DNA from: an uncultured bacterium
GTDB lineage: Bacteria; Bacillota; Clostridia; Oscillospirales; Oscillospiraceae
Assembly (NCBI GenBank): GCA_946056135.1
Contig: CAMGIN010000010.1
Location: 1 to 45,820, forward strand
Direction: 5' to 3'
Length of the DNA: 45,820 nt
Shown: in pieces, positions 38,789 to 45,820 of the stretch
Numbering within the stretch: position 1 is the first letter of the stretch
Layout of the letters: the number at the start of each line of letters is the position of its first letter
Made by a program: the position numbers and the translations under genes
Notes under the pieces: model-generated
Databases searched by the model: none
Told to the model about the DNA's origin: nothing
What the model saw: only the letters and a program-made list of their open reading frames with translations

Positions 38789-39556
38789 TCATTCATCACG
38801 GTCTAAAATCGCTTTGATTTTCCGAATTTCTTCGATTGCCGTGAGGCTGAAGTCGTAGGGAGATTTTCCCTGCCGGTCGGCGTCCATGACCTCCAGGTTG
38901 TAGTGGATGAAGCCCAGCAGATCCTCGGGAGGGATAGAATTGCGGATAAACTGCTCATCCTGCGCATCCCGGACCTTGTTGGCTACCACTCGGACCTGCT
39001 TCACGCCCAGGTCGGAGGCCAGGCGCTTGACATTGCGGTAGGTCTGCACGGACCGTGCGCCGGGCTCGATGACCACGATGAACTGGTCCATGTTGGCCGC
39101 GGTGCCCCGGCCCAGGTGCTCCAGGCCTGCCTCCATGTCCATGATGACCACATCGTTTTTGCGGTAGGTCAGAGTGGACAGAATGGCTTTCAGCATCACA
39201 TGCTCGGGACAGACACAGCCGCTGCCGCCCACATCCACGGTGCCCATAACCAGCAGCTTCACGCCGTTTATATCCTTGGAGAAGGTGTCGGGGATATCCG
39301 CCACGTAAGGATTCAGCTTGAAGAACTTGTTGGCGGCATTGGCGCCGGTGCGCTCCTCCACCAGAGTGCGCATTTTGGAGATGGGGACGATGGCGTCCAC
39401 TTCCTCCTGGCTCAGGCCCAGGGCCAGGCCAAGGTTGGCGTCGGGATCCACGTCGGCGGCCAGAACGGTCCGGCCTTCGTCGGCGTAGAGCCGGGCCAAG
39501 GTAGAGGCCAGGGTGGTTTTTCCCACGCCGCCCTTACCGGTAATCGCTACTTTCAT
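38789..39556 (-). CDS. cooC: CO dehydrogenase nickel-insertion ATPase CooC
   Basis: The protein has 255 residues, starting at the ATG at 39556. The frame to 39631 reaches into cooS without a site. MinD/SIMIBI-type P-loop G-K-G-G-V-G-K-T-T, switch D-V-D-P-D-A-N, and the metal-binding C-V-C in G-S-G-C-V-C-P-E-H that forms the nickel site in the dimer. It matures the nickel-iron cluster of the CO dehydrogenase and possibly the A-cluster of AcsB (AcsF role). Placed between the two enzymes it serves. Confidence 0.94.
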   Translation of the reverse strand: MKVAITGKGGVGKTTLASTLARLYADEGRTVLAADVDPDANLGLALGLSQEEVDAIVPISKMRTLVEERTGANAANKFFKLNPYVADIPDTFSKDINGVKLLVMGTVDVGGSGCVCPEHVMLKAILSTLTYRKNDVVIMDMEAGLEHLGRGTAANMDQFIVVIEPGARSVQTYRNVKRLASDLGVKQVRVVANKVRDAQDEQFIRNSIPPEDLLGFIHYNLEVMDADRQGKSPYDFSLTAIEEIRKIKAILDRDE

Positions 39557-39590
39557 TGGAAAAAGACCTCGTAGTAATGTATTTCGGGAA

Positions 39591-41495
39591 TCAGATGCCC
39601 AGGGCGGCGCGCTTGGCTTCGATGCAGGCAATCATCTTATCGCCCAGGGAGTCGATGTCGGTGTCGACCACGAACTTAGCCTCGACCCACTCCTTGACGC
39701 CGTCTTCGCCCTGCAGCAGACGGGTGACTTCCTCGGAACCCTTGGAGTAGGGATCCACGCCCAGGAAGGTCTCAATACCGGTAGCAACAACGTAGTTGCC
39801 GATGGAGACGGCCTTTTCGGACATCCATTCGGGAGCGCAGCCTACCACAGGAACCTGGGAGATGTTGATGCCCCAGTCCTTGGCAATGTCGGAGGCCAGG
39901 ATCATCATACGGGAGATATCCACGCAGGAGCCCATGTGCAGGACAGGAGGAATGCCCGCCAGCTCACACACACGCTTCAGGCCCGCGCCGCAGTATTCCT
40001 TGGCCTTCTCGGGATCCATCAGACCAGCCTTGGCAGCAGCCTGAGCAGAGCAGCCAGTGGTGATAACGATGATATCGTTCTCCAGCATCTTCTTCATCAG
40101 GCCGATGTGCGCGGTGTCGGGACGAACCTTGGGGTTGTTACAGCCGACCATTGCCACAGCGCCCCGGAGAACACCGGAGTGGACGCACTCGACCAGGGGC
40201 TTGGTGGTGCCGAACTCATCCAGCTGAGAGTTGGCAACGCCGTCCAGAACCTTCTTGATGGCCTCGACGGAGTAGCCGACGCGGGCCTTCTGCTTCAGGT
40301 TGGGGATGTTGACCAGCTCGGGCTTCCGGTTCTTGAAGTTCTCGATGGCCATCTTCACGATTGCCTTGGCGTTTTCACCAGCGGACTCAGCGGAGAACTG
40401 GATGAACTCGGAATCGGGAATCCGTGCGATGGGAGAGGTGGTGATAAACTTGGTGTGGAAGCACTTGGACAGGGGGCCCAGTGCGGGGAAGATGCACTGC
40501 ACGTCCACAACGATGGCTTCGCAGGCGCCGGTGAGAACCACGTTCTCCTGGTTCAGGTAGTTACCGGCCATGGGGATGCCGTGACGCATGGCGACTTCAT
40601 TGGAGGTGCAGCAGACGCCGGAAATGGTGATGCCCTTGGCGCCCATGCTCTTGGCGTAGGCGATCATCTCGGGGTCACTCGCGTAATAGACGATCATTTC
40701 GGACAGGGAGGGGTCATGGCCGTGGACGACGATGTTGACGTTGTCCTTTTCCATAACGCCGATGTTGGCTTCGGTGTCTATGGGGCGGGGGGTGCCGAAC
40801 ATAACGTCGGAGAACTCGGTGCCCATCATGGAGCCGCCCCAGCCGTCGGACAGGCCTGCACGCAGAGACTGACGGATCAGAGCCTCGGCCAGAGAGGAGC
40901 AGCCCATGTGTGTCATGTGCATGGACTGAGAAACTTCCCGGTCGATGGCCCGGGGCTCAATCCCAGCGTCATGCCACAGCTGCTGGGTGTGCTCGGGAGC
41001 ACGCTTCAGGAAGCGCTGGGTGCCGAAGGGCTTGCCGTACTCCAGCAGGCCGGTTTCGGCCATCTCGTGGGCCAGGTCGTAGATGTCTTTGCCCTCTGTC
41101 TCCACGCCCCATTCCTTGGCGATGCGGATCAGCTTCTCGGGGTCCTTGACCTGGTAGTTGCCGCCTTCTCTGGTCTGGTACAGGGTGTGCATGATTTCAC
41201 GGCCGTGGTCGGAGTGGGTTGCAGCACCGCCGGCAGTGAACATCAGATAGTTACGGGCGACGATACCGTGAACGTCGCAGCCGCAGATGCCACGGGGAGC
41301 CTTCTTGGTGATGCGGCAGGGGCCCATGGAGCAGATACGGCAGCAGGTGCCGCTCTCGCCGAAGCCGCAGTGAGGAGTCTGGTTCTTGACCCGCTGCTGC
41401 CAGGTGTCCGCGCCAACCTTCTTCGCGGTTTCCAACAGGGAGTTGGTGGCAGCTTCCATCTCCTCGATGGTGGTTAAAGATGCCCAATCCTTCAA
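39591..41495 (-). CDS. acsA/cooS: Anaerobic carbon monoxide dehydrogenase catalytic subunit
   Basis: This 634-residue enzyme interconverts CO and CO2 at a nickel-iron-sulfur C-cluster. B and D cluster cysteines are in C-G-F-G-E-S-G-T-C-C-R-I-C and P-C-R-I. C-cluster ligands are all visible: His in V-H-G-H-D-P-S, Cys in G-V-C-C-T-S-N-E, T-G-A-C-E-A, M-V-G-C-N-N, T-T-G-C-S-A and M-G-S-C-V-D. First gene of the cooS-cooC-acsB operon, expressed from the promoter at 41569-41597. Confidence 0.96.
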   Translation of the reverse strand: MKDWASLTTIEEMEAATNSLLETAKKVGADTWQQRVKNQTPHCGFGESGTCCRICSMGPCRITKKAPRGICGCDVHGIVARNYLMFTAGGAATHSDHGREIMHTLYQTREGGNYQVKDPEKLIRIAKEWGVETEGKDIYDLAHEMAETGLLEYGKPFGTQRFLKRAPEHTQQLWHDAGIEPRAIDREVSQSMHMTHMGCSSLAEALIRQSLRAGLSDGWGGSMMGTEFSDVMFGTPRPIDTEANIGVMEKDNVNIVVHGHDPSLSEMIVYYASDPEMIAYAKSMGAKGITISGVCCTSNEVAMRHGIPMAGNYLNQENVVLTGACEAIVVDVQCIFPALGPLSKCFHTKFITTSPIARIPDSEFIQFSAESAGENAKAIVKMAIENFKNRKPELVNIPNLKQKARVGYSVEAIKKVLDGVANSQLDEFGTTKPLVECVHSGVLRGAVAMVGCNNPKVRPDTAHIGLMKKMLENDIIVITTGCSAQAAAKAGLMDPEKAKEYCGAGLKRVCELAGIPPVLHMGSCVDISRMMILASDIAKDWGINISQVPVVGCAPEWMSEKAVSIGNYVVATGIETFLGVDPYSKGSEEVTRLLQGEDGVKEWVEAKFVVDTDIDSLGDKMIACIEAKRAALGI

Positions 41496-41539
41496 AGTGA
41501 TTTCCTCCTAAACTATGAATCTTCAGAAAAACGTTCCGT

Positions 41540-41597
41540 ACGCTATGTAAACATAGTGTATCGATAATATTGTACTAATTATGGGCAAAGATGTCAA
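41540..41597 (-). promoter_or_regulatory. CODH operon promoter with palindrome at the start site
   Basis: Minus strand: TTGACA (complement of 41592-41597), 17 bp, TACAAT (complement of 41569-41574). The near-perfect palindrome ACGCTATGT-AA-ACATAGTGT (41540-41559) covers the region just after the expected start site and is a good repressor site. Confidence 0.75.
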
Positions 41598-41631
41598 CCT
41601 CAGATTTATACACATTTTACACGAATTTTCC

Positions 41632-41675
41632 TATCCCCCATTGGGGGATATGAACTTATTCAGGAATGGGGGATA
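41632..41675. repeat. Three copies of TGGGGGATA upstream of the CODH promoter
   Basis: TATCCCCCA (41632-41640) and TGGGGGATA (41642-41650) form a 9-bp palindrome with one central base. A third, direct copy is at 41667-41675, 25 bp further. They lie 35 to 80 bp upstream of the -35, a place typical of activator sites. Confidence 0.6.
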
Positions 41676-41700
41676 TTTTCCGGTCGCACAGGGGGGAAGT

Positions 41701-41728
41701 TGGGAGTGTGGAGTTAGGAGTTGGAAGT
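41701..41728 (+). repeat. Heptanucleotide array (GTGGAGT type), single orientation
   Basis: Four units (TGGGAGT, GTGGAGT, TAGGAGT, TGGAAGT). Unlike the two other loci, no inverted partner is close by. Confidence 0.6.
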
Positions 41729-42034
41729 GTGACGGCAGAAGTGGGGGGATTTTAAGGTTAGCGGTGAGCCACCTGGAGCTTTGCGGAAATTTGCTTCGAT
41801 TTTCCGGAGGGGTTGGGAGAGAATGCCCTCTTAGAGTCCCTTGTGAAATCGGGCTTTTTTGGAACCAAAATGGAACCCAATTGGGAGACAGTTTGGAACC
41901 CCAGATAAGGTTAGGATAGATAAGAAAAGAATAAATAAGATAAGAATAGAATAGAATAGATTCAGAACAGGGGGAACGGGAGCGGAAGGACGATCACAAA
42001 CGGGGTTGTCTCCTGCAAAAACAAGACATAAAAA

Positions 42035-42064
42035 ACCAACCGCCGAATTCCTTCAGCGGTTGGT
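42035..42064 (-). terminator. Terminator of the GntR-ABC operon
   Basis: ACCAACCGC (42035-42043) pairs with GCGGTTGGT (42056-42064). On the minus strand it is followed by a T run. Confidence 0.8.
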
Positions 42065-42075
42065 AAAATTGGATA

Positions 42076-43950
42076 TTAACCGGGCCAGACGGTTTCCGGC
42101 CGGACTTTGTATTGGAGCAGGTCGTGCTGCCGGAGCCAGTTCAGGGTGTTCTCGGAGTCCGCGTAGACGTAGAGACCGAAGCCGTCGTTCTCCGTGTCAA
42201 AGTGGACCCACAGGGAATCCGTTATGCCGGTATCGCCGTTTTCACGCACCAGGAAATGGCCGTTGTGGAAGTAGCCGTACTGGGTCATGGTCCCGGCGGC
42301 GCAGTCGGCTTTAATCGCTTCCACCAGGGAATCCACCATCTCCCGGGAGGGACCCTCGATCCGCGGATTTGGTTCGATATATAGATCGGTGACTGCGCTC
42401 CAATCGAAGGACCCGGACCCGTTCTCACTTCGGGCGACGGCTTCCCAGCGGCTCAGGTACTGGTTGGCGATGGTCCCTTCTTCCTGATCGGTCCAGATGA
42501 AATAGAGCCTCTGCATGGTCCTGCCGTTTTTCAGCTGGAAGGTCAGGAAGACCGGAGAAACGCTTCGGCAGGGATAGCCGTCCAGAGATTTCCCGGCGGT
42601 CTGGGCTTCCGAGAGCTCCTGACGGGTCAGCGTTTTTCCGTCTACCACAGGGAAAGAGCCGCTATCCTCTGCCCGGTTCTCCAGGGCCAGCTGCTGCAAA
42701 CGCAGAAGGTTTTCAATGTCCTCCGCTTCCGACAGCTTTTCGACTTTTTCCCTCCGATAGATGGCGATGGAGACGGATTCTACATTCTCCGCTTCCGGGA
42801 CGCGATCCTCGATGCCAAGCACGTCAAAATGGGTCAGCACCAGGCTTGCCGCCAGCACGGCGGCGAGAGAGAGCAGTCCCACCCAGTTCCTGGGGCGGAA
42901 TACCCGGGTGGAACGGGCAATGAGCATCCGGGCGGCGAACCAGCCCACCGCCAGACCGCAGGCCAGGGTCAGGTACGCCAACAGACCGCTGGAGGAATTG
43001 CCGAAGAATATTGCCAGGGCCATATAAGCCGCAGCCGCCGCGGCGATAGAAGCGCTCACCATCAGCACAGGCTCCAGCGCCCGGATGGCCATGGCGTCCC
43101 CGGCGCATTCCAGTCTCCGCTTCCGGTACAGCAGCAGCGCGATTACCAGCAGCCCAATGCCAACAGCGGCCCAGACTGCCTGCCCCCACCAGACTTGGGG
43201 AACGACGCGGAAATTTGCCGACATGGGGATCTTCTGGCTCTGAAACAGATTCCACAGGGATGCGTAGTCGTCCAGTTCGATAAAAGGCTCCTCGACGACG
43301 CGCATAACGGGGGTCAGCAGCGTTGCCCAATCCGAGGGCGTCACCATACCGTAGAGCATGGGGGTATAGAGGGTATCGATGAGCCAGTAGACCACATAGG
43401 CTCCGCAGTTCAGCGCGGCGTAGACGATGGCCATGGCGAAGCGGTTGCCCACGCAGAAGGCGCTGAACACCGCGATGCCGAAGAAGCACAGGTATTCCAG
43501 ATTGACCCCCGCGAACCACAGCAGCCCGATCTGCCAGGCGTTCACCACGCAGGTACCCATCAGCAGCGGCACCGACAGCAGCGCCGTCACAGCCGTGGGC
43601 AGCAGGGAGAAGATCAGACCGGAGATTACGTTGGTCAGGAACCAGCCTTCCCTTTTCAGGGGCATGGCGTGGAGGGCGTTGCACATCCGGCTGTTATACA
43701 GGTCGCCGAACAGCAGCGCCGCCACCACTGGGGCGTAGATCAGGTTGACAAAGGCCATCATCTGGATCTGCTCCGCCATATGCTCGGCGAACCAATACCC
43801 TTGGGCGCCACCGTCGCCCGCGAACTCGTCCGCGTACAGCATCATCATCCACAGCAGCAGGCCCAGCAGATACAGCCCCCACACCGGCGCGAACCGGGTC
43901 AGGTTCTTTTTGAACACGGTCTTATTAAAGAAGGATGTCTTTGACTGCAT
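42076..43950 (-). CDS. ABC-2-type transporter permease (large)
   Basis: This 624-residue protein has about nine to ten membrane helices: one near the N-terminus (L-Y-L-L-G-L-L-L-W-M-M-M-L), a set in 60-200, and more near 260-370. A soluble C-terminal domain of about 230 residues lies outside or inside the membrane. It overlaps the ATPase gene by 26 bp. With the GntR regulator this matches the YtrA-type ABC operons of Firmicutes, which respond to cell-wall-active compounds. Substrate unknown. Confidence 0.82.
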   Translation of the reverse strand: MQSKTSFFNKTVFKKNLTRFAPVWGLYLLGLLLWMMMLYADEFAGDGGAQGYWFAEHMAEQIQMMAFVNLIYAPVVAALLFGDLYNSRMCNALHAMPLKREGWFLTNVISGLIFSLLPTAVTALLSVPLLMGTCVVNAWQIGLLWFAGVNLEYLCFFGIAVFSAFCVGNRFAMAIVYAALNCGAYVVYWLIDTLYTPMLYGMVTPSDWATLLTPVMRVVEEPFIELDDYASLWNLFQSQKIPMSANFRVVPQVWWGQAVWAAVGIGLLVIALLLYRKRRLECAGDAMAIRALEPVLMVSASIAAAAAAYMALAIFFGNSSSGLLAYLTLACGLAVGWFAARMLIARSTRVFRPRNWVGLLSLAAVLAASLVLTHFDVLGIEDRVPEAENVESVSIAIYRREKVEKLSEAEDIENLLRLQQLALENRAEDSGSFPVVDGKTLTRQELSEAQTAGKSLDGYPCRSVSPVFLTFQLKNGRTMQRLYFIWTDQEEGTIANQYLSRWEAVARSENGSGSFDWSAVTDLYIEPNPRIEGPSREMVDSLVEAIKADCAAGTMTQYGYFHNGHFLVRENGDTGITDSLWVHFDTENDGFGLYVYADSENTLNWLRQHDLLQYKVRPETVWPG

Positions 43951-44806
43951 AGTTCACACCTCCCAGTTCGTAGATAAAGATCTCTTCCAGAGACAATGGC
44001 AGCACGTCGAAGTAAGCGGGGTTCGCTGCCGCCGCTTTGGCGCTGATGTCCTGGGGATTTCCCCGGACGATGAGGGTCTTCAGCCTACCGGAGGAAGCTT
44101 CGTGAAGAATGTCCAGACCTTCCGGGGTGTCGCCCACCAGCTGCAGCTTGTGGGTGGCGCCCTGCATGTCCGCCAGGCTCTTTTCCAGCAGCATTTTTCC
44201 GTGGTCCATGATGCCCACATGGTCGCACACGTCCTCCAGCTCCCGCAGATTGTGGGAGGAGATCAGCACCGTGGTGCCGTGCTCCGCCACGTCCGCCAGG
44301 ATCAGGCTCATGACCTGCCGCCGCATCACCGGGTCCAGGCCGTCCACGGGCTCATCCAGAATCAGCACCTCCGGCCGGGCGCTGAGGGTCAGCTGGAAGG
44401 CCGCCTGCTTCTGCATGCCCTTGGAGAACCGGCGGATGGGGCTCTTGGGGGGCAGCTGGAAGATGTCATACAGCCGCTGGAATAGACATGTGTCAAATCT
44501 GGGGTAGATCCCCTGATAGAATTTTCCCATTTCCTCCAATGTGGCGGAGGGAAAGTAGAACACGTCGTCGGGGATATAGCCGATGGCGGCCTTCACGGCA
44601 GGGTTCTCGTACACCGGCTGGCCCATAACGGTAATGCCGCCGCTGTCCGGGCGGTAGACCCCGGTGAGGTGGCGGATGGCGGTGGATTTGCCCGCGCCGT
44701 TGGGGCCCACCAGACCGTAAACCGCTCCCTGGGGCACCGTCAGGGTCAGATCGTCCAGGGCCTTGAAGGTGCCGAAGGTCTTGGTCACGTTTTTCATTTC
44801 AAGCAT
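43925..44806 (-). CDS. ABC transporter ATP-binding protein
   Basis: This 293-residue protein has Walker A G-P-N-G-A-G-K-S-T, a signature helix R-F-S-K-G-M-Q-K-Q (variant of LSGGQ, usual for ABC-2 drug or bacitracin-type exporters), Walker B V-L-I-L-D-E-P-V-D-G-L-D, and the H-loop I-S-S-H-N. The C-terminal about 70 residues follow the domain of this subfamily. It overlaps the GntR gene by 8 bp. Confidence 0.92.
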   Translation of the reverse strand: MLEMKNVTKTFGTFKALDDLTLTVPQGAVYGLVGPNGAGKSTAIRHLTGVYRPDSGGITVMGQPVYENPAVKAAIGYIPDDVFYFPSATLEEMGKFYQGIYPRFDTCLFQRLYDIFQLPPKSPIRRFSKGMQKQAAFQLTLSARPEVLILDEPVDGLDPVMRRQVMSLILADVAEHGTTVLISSHNLRELEDVCDHVGIMDHGKMLLEKSLADMQGATHKLQLVGDTPEGLDILHEASSGRLKTLIVRGNPQDISAKAAAANPAYFDVLPLSLEEIFIYELGGVNYAVKDILL

Positions 44807-45167
44807 TTGTCTTTCCTCCTTCCGAAAGCCGCTGCCGCAGCTGCTCCGGGGTAACTCCCAGGGTCATCAGCGCCGCCGCGGCCTCGTCGAACGCGTTGTA
44901 CCAGCGTTCCCATTCCTGCTCCTGGCCCTTGGCGTTGCCGCAGACGAAGCAGCCCTTCCCCGGTACCGTGGCGATCCAGGCCTCCGCCTCCAGCCTTCGA
45001 TAGGCCCGCTGGATGGTATTGGGGTTGATAGCCAGCGTGGATGCCAGTTCCCGAACACTGGGAAGCTTGTCTCCCGGCTGCAAAACCCCGGTGATAATCT
45101 GCTCCCGGATGCCGTCGATGATCTGGGTGTAGATGGGCCGGGAATCCCGGTAGTCTAAATGCACCAT
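44799..45167 (-). CDS. GntR-family regulator (YtrA subfamily)
   Basis: This 122-residue protein starts at the ATG at 45167, behind AAGGAGGGAGCG. N-terminal winged helix (P-I-Y-T-Q-I-I-D-G-I-R-E-Q-I, L-P-S-V-R-E-L-A, N-P-N-T-I-Q-R-A-Y-R-R-L-E) and a short helical C-terminus, the YtrA type. The operator (45180-45208) lies over its own start site, so it probably represses the whole three-gene operon. Confidence 0.9.
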   Translation of the reverse strand: MVHLDYRDSRPIYTQIIDGIREQIITGVLQPGDKLPSVRELASTLAINPNTIQRAYRRLEAEAWIATVPGKGCFVCGNAKGQEQEWERWYNAFDEAAAALMTLGVTPEQLRQRLSEGGKTNA

Positions 45168-45179
45168 ACGCTCCCTCCT

Positions 45180-45236
45180 TAACTGTATTAGTTGTGCTAG
45201 TACAGTTAGTATAACGCTTCCTACAGTTCCCGTCAA
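45180..45236 (-). promoter_or_regulatory. Promoter and operator of the GntR-ABC operon
   Basis: Minus strand TTGACG (complement of 45231-45236), 17 bp, TATACT (complement of 45208-45213). A 12-bp inverted repeat with one mismatch and a 5-nt loop, TAACTGTATTAG (45180-45191) / CTAGTACAGTTA (45197-45208), follows it directly. Confidence 0.75.
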
Positions 45237-45341
45237 GAGGGAGATTCTTAAGATTTTCGTAAGGCTTCGACTATCACGACACACATCGTAAGATGCCGCC
45301 CCCTACGGACAAATCATTTTCAACTGTTTGGCAAATCAGGA

Positions 45342-45391
45342 TTGACAAATACCCTATGGGGGTATATAATACAGATACCCCGTAGGGGTAT
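45342..45391 (+). promoter_or_regulatory. csoR promoter with two CsoR-type operators
   Basis: TTGACA (45342-45347), 17 bp, TATAAT (45365-45370). Palindrome ATACCC-5 nt-GGGTAT (45349-45365) lies between -35 and -10, and ATACCCC-3 nt-GGGGTAT (45375-45391) covers the start site. The G-tract/C-tract pattern is that of CsoR/RcnR operators. Confidence 0.85.
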
Positions 45392-45414
45392 TTTGAATAA
45401 AAAAGGAGCCAGCT

Positions 45415-45714
45415 ATGGAAGAGAAAACATGCTGCCATAAGACAAAGCAGCGCACGGAGGAGGAGCGGAAAAGCCTGGTGAACCGCCTGAGCCGGATCGA
45501 GGGACAGATCCGGGGCATCCGGGGCATGGTGGAGAAGGACGCCTACTGTACGGATATTCTGGTTCAGGCGGCGGCGGTGAACGCGGCCCTGAACGCCTTT
45601 AATAAAGAGCTGCTGGCGCAGCACATCCGCACCTGCGTAGCCCAGGATATCCGGGACGGCAAGGACGAGACCATCGACGAGCTGGTGGCTACGCTGCAGA
45701 AGCTCATGAAATAA
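45415..45714 (+). CDS. csoR: CsoR-family copper-type metal-sensing repressor
   Basis: This 99-residue protein has the all-helical DUF156 fold: L-S-R-I-E-G-Q-I-R-G-I-R-G-M-V, Cys in D-A-Y-C-T-D-I-L, and His and Cys in Q-H-I-R-T-C. The C-H-C set is that of copper(I)-sensing CsoR. The N-terminal C-C-H may add a metal site. It binds its own promoter (two operators) and lets go on metal binding. No copper exporter gene (copA) is seen inside the window; it may follow downstream. Confidence 0.9.
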   Translation: MEEKTCCHKTKQRTEEERKSLVNRLSRIEGQIRGIRGMVEKDAYCTDILVQAAAVNAALNAFNKELLAQHIRTCVAQDIRDGKDETIDELVATLQKLMK

Positions 45715-45820
45715 CAATGGGACAAAAAATCTGCTTGTGTAAATGATCGTTTATCGTAGTATACTCGACAGAAGGTTATACACAAAAAATTTATGCTGTG
45801 AGCGTAGGGGGCGGCATCCT

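Larger units (their letters stand above)
41496..42075. other. Intergenic region upstream of the CODH operon
   Basis: About 580 bp without a gene. It holds the CODH promoter and two palindromes, a heptad array (41701-41728), and a purine-rich low-complexity stretch of GATAAG/AATAGA units (about 41908-41962). I see no coherent coding frame in 41750-41900. Confidence 0.6.
45292..45818. repeat. 16-bp perfect inverted repeats flanking csoR
   Basis: GATGCCGCCCCCTACG at 45292-45307 has its exact complement at 45803-45818, enclosing the csoR gene and its promoter (about 530 bp between outer ends). Confidence 0.7.

Noticed and set aside
36521-38806. Two long plus-strand frames over acsB (36521-37585 and 37592-38806)
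   Set aside because: Antisense shadows of acsB, which has all its cluster cysteines in the minus frame.
39513-41477. 654-residue plus-strand frame over cooS
   Set aside because: Antisense to the CO dehydrogenase gene, with the Gly/Val/His/Leu-rich make-up typical of such shadows.
41819-41900. Possible degenerate gene or integrase remnant upstream of the CODH operon
   Set aside because: A few residues can be read in one frame, but there is no start, no ribosome site and no domain; I cannot support a pseudogene call.

Overview
The window looks like a chromosomal segment from a GC-rich, spore-forming anaerobic Clostridium-class Firmicute, most likely an Oscillospiraceae/Ruminococcaceae-type gut bacterium. 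The reasons are sporulation genes in the Bacillus order yabP-yabQ-divIC-yabR, lysine/DAP genes dapA-dapB-dapF, and a Wood-Ljungdahl carbon monoxide dehydrogenase/acetyl-CoA synthase cluster. Genus is not resolved. There are no rRNA or tRNA genes or CRISPR arrays that I can see.

Region 1, about 1-18020, is a lower-GC mobile island. It holds two related mobilizable elements in direct orientation. Element A (left end off the window) has the tail of a helicase gene, an inverted repeat, a conserved leader hairpin, a small helix-turn-helix protein, a MobV relaxase, a small protein, an XRE regulator under an operator-promoter, and a large serine recombinase whose C-terminus runs into what looks like an rlmD-type 3' end. 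Element B (about 9.5-17.7 kb) has a MobV-like oriT, a sigma-like factor, an XRE regulator and an excisionase-like protein on the minus strand, then primase, P4-type helicase, the same inverted repeat/leader/HTH/MobV module and a second serine recombinase. Between them (5.1-9.3 kb) is a cargo operon: a TetR repressor divergent from a 44-residue membrane peptide and three membrane-anchored alpha/beta hydrolases, with an operator between the two promoters. A dense cluster of hairpins closes the island at 17.7-18.02 kb.

Region 2, about 18032-36316, is housekeeping backbone: an S-layer-anchored protein, TatD, a HAD phosphatase, a phosphopantetheinyl transferase, a DUF308 membrane protein, the yabP-yabQ-divIC-yabR cluster, SDR/RpiB/monooxygenase, dapF-dapB-dapA, DUF2461, a metallophosphoesterase joined to an unusual cytosolic BMP-type binding protein with a ParB-like N-terminus, and a MoxR-DUF58-transglutaminase operon.

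Region 3, 36620-41495 (minus), is the CO dehydrogenase (cooS/acsA), its nickel-insertion ATPase (cooC) and acetyl-CoA synthase (acsB), transcribed from a near-consensus promoter with a palindrome at its start. Region 4, 42076-45714, holds a GntR(YtrA)-ABC transporter operon and an autoregulated CsoR metal sensor.

The backbone intergenic spaces carry small repeats: heptanucleotide arrays, foldback elements, a REP-like palindrome pair, and a 13-mer present four times. The least described items are the covarying leader hairpin shared by the two mobile elements, the recombinase genes that appear to overlap their own attachment site, the nested symmetric intergenic element at 31.9-32.3 kb, and the ParB-BMP fusion.
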